Part shown: positions 54,031-61,135 of the stretch, one piece after another | Numbering within the stretch: the first letter of the stretch is position 1 | Layout: every line of letters begins with the position of its first letter | Source: Leptolyngbya sp. SIOISBB | Lineage (GTDB): Bacteria > Cyanobacteriota > Cyanobacteriia > Phormidesmidales > Phormidesmidaceae | NCBI GenBank assembly: GCA_010671905.1 | Contig: JAAHII010000001.1 | Span: 1,426,001 to 1,490,000 of the forward strand | Length of the DNA: 64,000 nt | Reading direction: 5' to 3' | Made by a program: the position numbers and the translations under genes | The notes under the pieces: model-generated | Database searches by the model: none | Seen by the model: the letters and a program-made list of their open reading frames with translations, nothing else | What the model was told of the DNA's origin: nothing

Positions 54031-55215
54031 TTATCTGATTTCTGGGTCTAATGCCTGAATTAGGGTATTCGTCATGATTGAATCGTCCCAAGTGTCGGGC
54101 CGCTCGCCCATGCGGACGATCACTAACTCGTAAGTGGGCAACACAAACACGCGTTGCAGCCCCCGCCCGTCGAGATGAAAGGCAAGCGGATCAAAATAGG
54201 GCAGAGTGGCGGTGGTTTCGATGTTGGGATGATCGGCCGTGCGGGCTTTGACCCAGATGTGTTTACCAAAAGTTGATTCCAGCGGTGAGGGAGTCAGCAT
54301 GGCCGTCAGCCAATCAGCGGGAATGACTGGTTGACCGTCCCATTGCCCTTGATTGAGCAGCAGTTGCCCCAGCCGCGCCCAATCCCTCAAGGTGGCAAAC
54401 AAGCAACAAAACGCTTTGGGAAAACCGTTAGGGCGATCGAGCCACACACTACTAGATTGAGCCCCGATAGGTTGCCATAATCGGGTCGCCAGGTAATCAG
54501 CATAGTTGATGCCAGTGGCTCGTTGCAGCACGATCGCGAGGACCTGAGTATTCACATTGTTGTAGTCAAAAACCTCTCCCGATGGCCGTTCACTCGGAAT
54601 GGTGAGGGCAGTTTTCTCAACATCAGAGCCGATATAAAGATGGACCAAATCCGACGTTGGACTCGTGGTGCTGCGTTCATTGCGCAGGCCCGACTGCATA
54701 TAGAGCAGATCGCGAAGGGTGATTTGGTCGCGGTTGTCCCCTTGCCATTCGGGTAAGTAATTAACTGCTGGCTCGTCTAAAGATGCGATCGCCCCCTCTG
54801 CGAGGGCTTGCCCGATCAAGAGCCCCACCAAACTTTTTGACATGGACATGGCGTTGAATGGGGAAGTTTCGTCGTAGGCCTGCCAGTACTGCTCCAGCAC
54901 AATTTCGCCTTGGTACATCACCAACAGCCCGGTAGAATTTCGTTCCGCAGCATAGTCCGCCACTGTTTTGAGGGCGGTAGCTAAGTCTGATGAAGGGGGC
55001 TGGGTCGCAACGGGCAATGGGGCACTATCAACGCCAGCGACCACCGCTTGAGGACGATACCAATCCACGGCCATAATCGGTTGCTCAGGGTACGTCAAAG
55101 CGCGACGAATGAACCGCCAGTCGGGAAAGATGAGCGCCGCCGCAAGGGCGATCGCGGCAACTAGCAAAACCAGACGGCGTTGACGTTGGCGGACAGGCAT
55201 GGGGAAAGGGGACAA
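54031..55215 (-). CDS. Serine hydrolase, class C beta-lactamase family
   Basis: A 394-residue protein anchored or exported by an N-terminal hydrophobic segment (LVLLVAAIALAAALIF). The beta-lactamase/PBP-like fold has AMSMSKSLVGLLIG (SxxK nucleophile), FDYNNVNTQVLAI (YxN) and a late FHLDGRGLQRVFVLP strand where KTG is replaced by HLDGRG, common in esterase-like members. It is more likely an esterase or peptidase than a true lactamase. It converges on the MuiA gene. Confidence 0.85.
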   Translation of the reverse strand: MSPFPMPVRQRQRRLVLLVAAIALAAALIFPDWRFIRRALTYPEQPIMAVDWYRPQAVVAGVDSAPLPVATQPPSSDLATALKTVADYAAERNSTGLLVMYQGEIVLEQYWQAYDETSPFNAMSMSKSLVGLLIGQALAEGAIASLDEPAVNYLPEWQGDNRDQITLRDLLYMQSGLRNERSTTSPTSDLVHLYIGSDVEKTALTIPSERPSGEVFDYNNVNTQVLAIVLQRATGINYADYLATRLWQPIGAQSSSVWLDRPNGFPKAFCCLFATLRDWARLGQLLLNQGQWDGQPVIPADWLTAMLTPSPLESTFGKHIWVKARTADHPNIETTATLPYFDPLAFHLDGRGLQRVFVLPTYELVIVRMGERPDTWDDSIMTNTLIQALDPEIR

Positions 55216-55393
55216 AGGATGAGGGTGGAGGAGATGAGGATGTTAAGGCGTAAGCGTACTGACGGAATAGATCGGGCAATGGGTATGAGTCGTCAATCAT
55301 TGCCAAGAATACGGCTGCGGACTCTGCACTCTGAATGCTGAACTCTTAACTCTTTGCTAAAGCTAGATTGAGCGCGGCATTTTGAGATTAAAA

Positions 55394-55405
55394 CTCTAAT
55401 TAGAG
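55394..55405. promoter_or_regulatory. Palindrome CTCTAATTAGAG upstream of the CoA-disulfide reductase-like gene
   Basis: A perfect 12-bp palindrome 110 bp before the start codon, followed by AGATATG. Its size and position suggest a repressor or activator site for the downstream gene. No regulator gene is adjacent. Confidence 0.4.
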
Positions 55406-55515
55406 AGATATGTCTCACCAGGAATATAACGAGGATGGGCCAGACGTGTCGAACCTATCTGGGGTGATGTCATTAACCAGTTCACTCGGCAGCCAGTAAG
55501 GGAGCAGCAGTCCTC

Positions 55516-57243
55516 ATGAAGATTGTAATTGTGGGTGGAGTCGCCGGGGGCGCTTCGACAGCAGCCCGGGCTAGACGTCTGGATGAGTTGGCAGAAATCA
55601 TTGTGCTGGAAAAGGATCAGTACGTTTCTTATGCCAATTGTGGCCTGCCTTATCACATTGGCAACGTGATCAAAGAGCGCCAAAAGCTGCTGGTGCAAAC
55701 ACCAGAACGATTGAAACAAAGCCTGAATTTGGATGTGCGAGTAGGGCACGAGGTGATGGCGATCGATCGCCATCAGAAAACGCTCACAGTGCGAGCCCTC
55801 GCCACTGGTGAGACCTATCAGGAGTCTTATGACAACCTAGTGCTTTCGTTAGGGGCAACGCCCATTAGACCCCCACTGCCGGGCATCGATCATCCCCAGA
55901 TTCATGTCTTGCGGAATATTCCTGATATGGATGCCATTTTAGCCACACTGGACGCTGGGGCGAGTCGGGCCATGGTCGTGGGCGGCGGCTACATTGGCAT
56001 CGAAGTTGCCGAAAACCTCATTCATCGCGGTTTGCAGGTCGACCTGGTAGAGATGATGGGGCAGATCATGGCTACTTTAGATCCTGAGATGGCGCGTGAT
56101 TTGCAGTATCACCTAGAAGCTCAAGGCGTTAAGGTACATCTCAAAACGGCTGCACGTTCGTTTGCCCCTGTCGCAGGACGCCTGCAAGCTGACTTATCCA
56201 ATGGGGAAGTGATCACCGCAGACCTGGTGATTATGGCGGTAGGGGTGCGGCCCAACACGGCTCTGGCCCAGGCCTGTGGATTGCCCATTGGCCCCCGCGG
56301 CGGCTTGCAAACCGATAAACACATGCGGACGATTGACCCCAATATCTATGCCGTAGGTGACATGGTCGAAACGGAAAGTGTCGTGACGGGAGAACTCATG
56401 TTAGCCGCCCTGGCAGGACCAGCAAATCGCCAGGGGCGGATTGCAGCGGACAATATCTTTGGTCGGGGTAGCCAATATCGCGATACCCAGGGCACGGCGA
56501 TTGTCAAGGTGTTTGACATGGTGGGGGGCAGTACCGGTGCCTCGGAGCGATCGCTACAGCGAGCCAATATTCCTTATCGCAAGGTGTACTTGCATCCCGC
56601 TTCCCACGCCAGCTATTACCCGGCATCCTCAACTCTGCACCTCAAGGTACTCTTTTCGCCCGACGGGGGTAAATTGCTGGGGGCACAGGCCATCGGCTTT
56701 GATGGTGTCGACAAGCGGATTGACGTACTGGCAACCGCACTGCGGGCAGGTATGACCGTCTTTGATCTAGAACATTTAGAGCTGAGTTATGCCCCGCCCT
56801 TTGGCTCGGCCAAAGCCCCTGTAAATATGGCCGGATTTTTAGGGGCGAATCTGCTGCGGGGCGACCACAATTTCTGGTATGCCGAAGAGTACCCAGAGAA
56901 GACGAATCTGGGCTGTCTTATCGATGTGCGGACCCCGGCTGAATATGAAGAATGGCACATTCCGGGAGCGATCAATATCCCGCTGAATACGTTGCGCGAT
57001 CGCACAGTCGAAATTCCGACCGCTCAGCCCCTCTTTGTCTATTGCCGAGTGGGCTTTCGTGGTTATTTGGCTTATCGCATTTTGGTACAGTTAGGCTTCG
57101 AGCATACGTTCAACCTGGCGGGCGGTATGCTTACTTTCAGTAGCTTTTACCGCACTGCTTATTCAACCGGACAAGCCAATTATCCGGCGATCGCTCACGC
57201 TGAAGACCAAGTCGCAGAAGCGATCATCGCACAATCCTCTTAG
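55516..57243 (+). CDS. FAD-dependent CoA-disulfide reductase-like protein with C-terminal rhodanese domain
   Basis: A 575-residue fusion. Residues 1-445 form a pyridine nucleotide-disulfide reductase of the CoADR/NADH-oxidase type: VIVGGVAGGASTAARARRL (FAD), SYANCGLPYHIG (active Cys43), MVVGGGYIGIEVAENL (NADPH), IYAVGDMVE and the dimerisation domain. Residues 465-555 form a rhodanese domain with LIDVRTPAEYEEWHIPGAIN and VYCRVGFRGYLAY (active Cys). Such fusions reduce CoA-disulfides, persulfides or polysulfides. Expected to be cytosolic and to act in thiol or sulfane-sulfur redox. ATG 55516 is the clear start. Monocistronic. Confidence 0.9.
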   Translation: MKIVIVGGVAGGASTAARARRLDELAEIIVLEKDQYVSYANCGLPYHIGNVIKERQKLLVQTPERLKQSLNLDVRVGHEVMAIDRHQKTLTVRALATGETYQESYDNLVLSLGATPIRPPLPGIDHPQIHVLRNIPDMDAILATLDAGASRAMVVGGGYIGIEVAENLIHRGLQVDLVEMMGQIMATLDPEMARDLQYHLEAQGVKVHLKTAARSFAPVAGRLQADLSNGEVITADLVIMAVGVRPNTALAQACGLPIGPRGGLQTDKHMRTIDPNIYAVGDMVETESVVTGELMLAALAGPANRQGRIAADNIFGRGSQYRDTQGTAIVKVFDMVGGSTGASERSLQRANIPYRKVYLHPASHASYYPASSTLHLKVLFSPDGGKLLGAQAIGFDGVDKRIDVLATALRAGMTVFDLEHLELSYAPPFGSAKAPVNMAGFLGANLLRGDHNFWYAEEYPEKTNLGCLIDVRTPAEYEEWHIPGAINIPLNTLRDRTVEIPTAQPLFVYCRVGFRGYLAYRILVQLGFEHTFNLAGGMLTFSSFYRTAYSTGQANYPAIAHAEDQVAEAIIAQSS

Positions 57244-57492
57244 GAGATTTTCAGTCAGAACAATATCCACTGGGGTGGGTTTGGTAGAGACTTGGTAGCG
57301 ATGGCATCAGGACTTCCTGCTAAACCCATCCCGAACATACCGACAGATTCTTTCTGGGAAATCTCCTGAGACCACGAAGTTGCAACCACGTTTTTGGCGC
57401 ACTCCAGAGACAGTATTCCGCAAACCGCCACAGCAACTTTATTGCCGCCACCCTACACTAAAGGCTGTGCAGATCGTCCCGAGACCGAGACC

Positions 57493-58728
57493 ATGACTCA
57501 TCTCCATCCCTCCCCTTCACAGAGCTGGATTGCACGCTGGTGGCAGTCACTTGGGCCATTTGCCCGGACCTTGATGATTTTGCTCGCAGCCCCGCTAATG
57601 GTGCTGAATGTTTGGGCCTTTGTACAGATTTTTGATTATTTTCGCGAAATCCTGGTCGCCGTCATTATCGCGTCACTGCTGGCATTTTTACTCGCTTATC
57701 CCGTTCGGTGGCTACGGCAGTTGGGGATTCGGCAGGGCATCGCCTCCATCCTGGTACTGCTGAGTGCCATCATCATCTTCACCACCGTTGGCATTACCAT
57801 TTTGCCGCTGGTGATCGAGCAAGCGCAGCAGTTGGTGAACAAGCTGCCAGATTGGTTTGACTCTGGCAAGGGGCAACTCTTGATGCTCGATAACCGCTTT
57901 GAAACTTGGGGGTTGCCGTTCAATCTGGATGGGTTGATCAGCCAAATTAACGATCGCCTCAAGACGCGATTTGAGGCGATCGCGGGAGAAGCCCTCAACC
58001 TCACCTTTGGGGTGGCCATCTTCACCGCGAATAAACTGCTCGATGTCGTACTGGCAATCGTGCTGACCTTTTATCTGCTGCTGCATGGTGATGATGTCTG
58101 GGGCAGCATTGTCAATTGGCTCCCGAGCAAAATTCAACATTTGTTTTCCGAAACCCTGCGCCTGAGCTTTCGCAACTACTTCTTGGGACAATTTGTCGTG
58201 GCCTCGCTCATGGGCACCACACTGACCATCATTTATGTGTTGCTGCAAGTGCCCTTTGGGCTGTTGTTTGGTATCACCATTGGGTTGGCTGCGTTGATTC
58301 CCTTTGGGGGTACAGTCAGCATTATTGTGGTCACATTGTTGGTGGGGCTGAGCGACATTAGCATTGCCATCAAGGTGCTGCTGGTTTCGGCATTAGTGCA
58401 ACAACTGGTTGAAAGTGTGTTGGCCCCACGGGTGTTAGGCAGCTTTACCGGCTTGAATCCCTTTTGGGTGTTTATTGCGCTGCTATCAGGGGCGCGGGTC
58501 GGCGGCTTGCTCGGGGTCATTGTGGCTGTGCCGATCGCCGTCGTCATCAAAGAAGCGTTGATCGCTATTCGCCTCGCCCGTCAAGAACATGAGGGCGAGA
58601 CTGAAGTACCCTCATCACCGAAGATGTCCCCTAACGGTAACGGGCTGGACGCCGCAAAACCAGACAGTTCTCCCGTCATACCAGCACCAGAAGAATCCGG
58701 TGAGGCCACCATCGGGAGCATAGAGTAA
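57493..58728 (+). CDS. AI-2E family transporter
   Basis: A 411-residue membrane protein of the AI-2E/PerM family with about eight helices: [58 protein letters not shown], and a late [19 protein letters not shown] block. A Ser/Pro-rich cytoplasmic tail follows. Family members export or take up small solutes; the substrate is not known. ATG 57493 follows a long in-frame lead that does not look coding. The stop and next start overlap as TAATG. Confidence 0.88.
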   Translation: MTHLHPSPSQSWIARWWQSLGPFARTLMILLAAPLMVLNVWAFVQIFDYFREILVAVIIASLLAFLLAYPVRWLRQLGIRQGIASILVLLSAIIIFTTVGITILPLVIEQAQQLVNKLPDWFDSGKGQLLMLDNRFETWGLPFNLDGLISQINDRLKTRFEAIAGEALNLTFGVAIFTANKLLDVVLAIVLTFYLLLHGDDVWGSIVNWLPSKIQHLFSETLRLSFRNYFLGQFVVASLMGTTLTIIYVLLQVPFGLLFGITIGLAALIPFGGTVSIIVVTLLVGLSDISIAIKVLLVSALVQQLVESVLAPRVLGSFTGLNPFWVFIALLSGARVGGLLGVIVAVPIAVVIKEALIAIRLARQEHEGETEVPSSPKMSPNGNGLDAAKPDSSPVIPAPEESGEATIGSIE

Positions 58729-59174
58729 TGCAGATCTGGGTCGATGCCGATGCCTGTCCTCGGGTGATCAAAGAAATTATTTTTCGAGCGGCGCGGCGAG
58801 TCAGCGTAGCGACCACCCTCGTTGCGAATCAAGAACTGCAAATTCCCGCGTCGGATTTTATTGATGCAGTGCAAGTTAAAGCTGGCTTAGACGTCGCGGA
58901 TGGCTACATCGTGCAGCATCTCAATGCGGGGGATCTCGTCATTACGGCCGATATTCCCCTGGCGGCAGAAGCGATCGCGAAAGCGGCCTATGCCCTCACC
59001 CCCAGAGGGGAATTGTTAGATCGGGGAGTCATTCGACAGCGACTCTCGATGCGGAACTTTTTGGACGAGTTGCGCAATAGCGGCGTCGAAACGGGCGGCC
59101 CCCCACCTTTTCACACCCGCGATCGCGAAGCTTTTGCCAATCAGCTCGATCGGTTCCTTGTTAAACATGCCTAG
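58728..59174 (+). CDS. YaiI/YqxD family protein (DUF188)
   Basis: A 148-residue protein of the DUF188 family with a PIN-like nuclease fold: [20 protein letters not shown] (two Asp), [20 protein letters not shown] (acidic pair) and [19 protein letters not shown]. RNase activity is suspected for the family, not shown here. The start overlaps the transporter stop by one base. Its TAG stop (59172-59174) is the first CTAG of MITE copy B. Confidence 0.9.
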   Translation: MQIWVDADACPRVIKEIIFRAARRVSVATTLVANQELQIPASDFIDAVQVKAGLDVADGYIVQHLNAGDLVITADIPLAAEAIAKAAYALTPRGELLDRGVIRQRLSMRNFLDELRNSGVETGGPPPFHTRDREAFANQLDRFLVKHA

Positions 59175-59302
59175 GGTGCGTCATCAATTAATCCCAGAAA
59201 CCTTTTGGGCTCAGCACACCCGCGCCCGCATTCACTCAACAGGCTAGGGGCTATCGTTCCTTTGCTGCAAGGATTTAACCGCGACCGGATGACAGGCCAT
59301 AG
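59171..59302 (+). mobile_element. 132-bp MITE-like element, copy B
   Basis: Full-length copy beginning CTAGGG at 59171 and ending CATAG at 59302; the right end has one change from CTAG. The left CTAG contains the stop codon of the YaiI gene. About 80% alike to copy A by eye, with the same 132-bp length. The rest of 59303-59459 has no gene. Confidence 0.8.
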
Positions 59303-59459
59303 CTATTGCCATTAGCCGGATGCAGAACTCAGAGACCAGCCATTGTGAAGCTAGCCTCACGAATACTTGAAATCTCTCTATACTCCGCGCAAATACCGAG
59401 ACGAGTCCTGGTTACCTCGGGCAAACTGAAAAAGTATTTCTGGGAAATCAGTTGGCGCT

Positions 59460-59657
59460 ATGACCTCTCAAAACCTGACCCTTGCTCTAGCTGAGTTACA
59501 TGCCCGCATGGTCTCTACTGGCACGATCAGCGACAGTCATCGTCGAGTGCTCTCGCAAGCACTCGGCTCACCAAATCTAGAAGAATCTGAACGGTTGGCT
59601 ATCGACCGTTTACTGTGGGGTGGGCATCAGGATCGCTGCCCCTACCCCCACCCATAA
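59460..59657 (+). CDS. Small conserved hypothetical protein
   Basis: A 65-residue soluble protein: MTSQNLTLALAELHARMVST, then ISDSHRRVLSQALGSPNLEE and ERLAIDRLLWG. The pattern of two helices with (T)GTIS and L-x-EEER-x-AIDRLL resembles a family of small cyanobacterial proteins that I recall without a function. It lies alone between the MITE copy and purB. Confidence 0.62.
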   Translation: MTSQNLTLALAELHARMVSTGTISDSHRRVLSQALGSPNLEESERLAIDRLLWGGHQDRCPYPHP

Positions 59658-59754
59658 GCAAGCTCACCACTCATTACTGAGGGCATCGCATCGCAGGGTA
59701 ATCTTCGTTGCCATCAAAGCGCTTTCGCCTTTGTTCAACCGGCTGAACTGCGCC

Positions 59755-61050
59755 TCAAATGCCCAAACGCTGGTAAACCTCATCCAGGTTACGCAAGTGA
59801 TGATTGGGGTCAAAGCAGGCGTCAATGTCATCCGCAGACAAATAGGCCTGCACGCGATCGCTGTCAGTCACCAAAGCTCGAAAATCGCCGCCCTCAGTAT
59901 TCCAGGCCTGATGCGCTAAGGATTGGACAATTTCGTACGCTTCCTCACGCTTTAAACCTTTGTCCACCAGAGTCAGCAACACCCGCTGGCTAAACACGAC
60001 GCCGCCGTACATGTTCATATTGCGCTGCATATTTTCGGGATAGACGAGCAGCTTTTTGATCAGATTGGTGGTCTCTACCAGCATGAAGTGAGTCAAAATA
60101 CAGGAGTCTGGGAGAATCACCCGCTCCACCGAACTGTGGGAAATATCTCGTTCGTGCCACAGAGCCACGTTTTCCAATGCCGCCATCGCATTGCCGCGAA
60201 TAATGCGGGCGCAGCCAGTCAATCGCTCAGAGCGAATCGGGTTGCGCTTATGGGGCATAGCGGAAGATCCCTTTTGCCCTTTCGAGAAAAACTCCTCGAC
60301 TTCCAGGACGTCGGTGCGCTGCAGGTTGCGAATCTCGACGGCAAATCGCTCGATAGAAGCGGCTAATAGCGCCAGGGCGTTCATAAACTCGGCATGGATA
60401 TCGCGAGAAATGACTTGAGTGGATGCCGTGTCAGGACGGAGCCCCATTTTTTGACAGGCCAAAGACTCAATGCGCGGATCGACGTTGGCGTAGGTGCCCA
60501 CTGCCCCAGAAATTTTGCCCACAGCAATCTTGTCTTCCAAGTGAGAAAGGCGATCGCGGTGGCGCAGCATTTCGGCTAACCAGCCTGCCAGTTTAAAGCC
60601 AAACGTCATCGGCTCCGCATGAATGCCATGGGAACGACCAATCATCACGGTATCGCGATGCTCTTGGGCGCGATACCGAATCGCCTGAATCAAGTTTTCG
60701 ACATGGGTTTTGATCACCTTCAGGCTTTCGACCATTTGCAGTGATAAGGCCGTATCTAGCATGTCAGAACTGGTCATGCCGAGGTGAATGTAGCGCCCAG
60801 CATCCCCGACGTACTCATTGACATTGGTCAGGAAGGCGATCACATCGTGGCGCACTTCTGCTTCAATTTCTAAAATGCGCGCCGGATCAAAATCTGCTTT
60901 AGCTTTGATCTCGTCGACGGCCTCTGAGGGAATGTAGCCGAGTTCTGCTTGCGCTTCGCAGACGGCGATCTCAACCTGTAACCAGGTTTTGTATTTGTAA
61001 AGGTCGTTCCAGAGTTCGCCCATCTCGGGCAGAGTATAACGTTCTATCAA
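59755..61050 (-). CDS. purB: Adenylosuccinate lyase
   Basis: Cleaves SAICAR and adenylosuccinate in purine synthesis. The 431-residue fumarase-superfamily protein has ERYTLPEMGELW at the start, HLGMTSSDMLDTALSL, IGRSHGIHAEPMTFGFKLA (catalytic His region), and the signature GSSAMPHKRNP (flexible loop with catalytic Ser). Length fits the family. It is transcribed leftward, about 85 bp after the GAF gene end on the same strand. Confidence 0.96.
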   Translation of the reverse strand: MIERYTLPEMGELWNDLYKYKTWLQVEIAVCEAQAELGYIPSEAVDEIKAKADFDPARILEIEAEVRHDVIAFLTNVNEYVGDAGRYIHLGMTSSDMLDTALSLQMVESLKVIKTHVENLIQAIRYRAQEHRDTVMIGRSHGIHAEPMTFGFKLAGWLAEMLRHRDRLSHLEDKIAVGKISGAVGTYANVDPRIESLACQKMGLRPDTASTQVISRDIHAEFMNALALLAASIERFAVEIRNLQRTDVLEVEEFFSKGQKGSSAMPHKRNPIRSERLTGCARIIRGNAMAALENVALWHERDISHSSVERVILPDSCILTHFMLVETTNLIKKLLVYPENMQRNMNMYGGVVFSQRVLLTLVDKGLKREEAYEIVQSLAHQAWNTEGGDFRALVTDSDRVQAYLSADDIDACFDPNHHLRNLDEVYQRLGI

Positions 61051-61135
61051 GACGACAAGCAGAAAACAACCGATCTATTCTACAGACCCATGGTCCCTAC
61101 GGTGATTTTTTCTCACAGACCGGGCGGCTCAAGGC

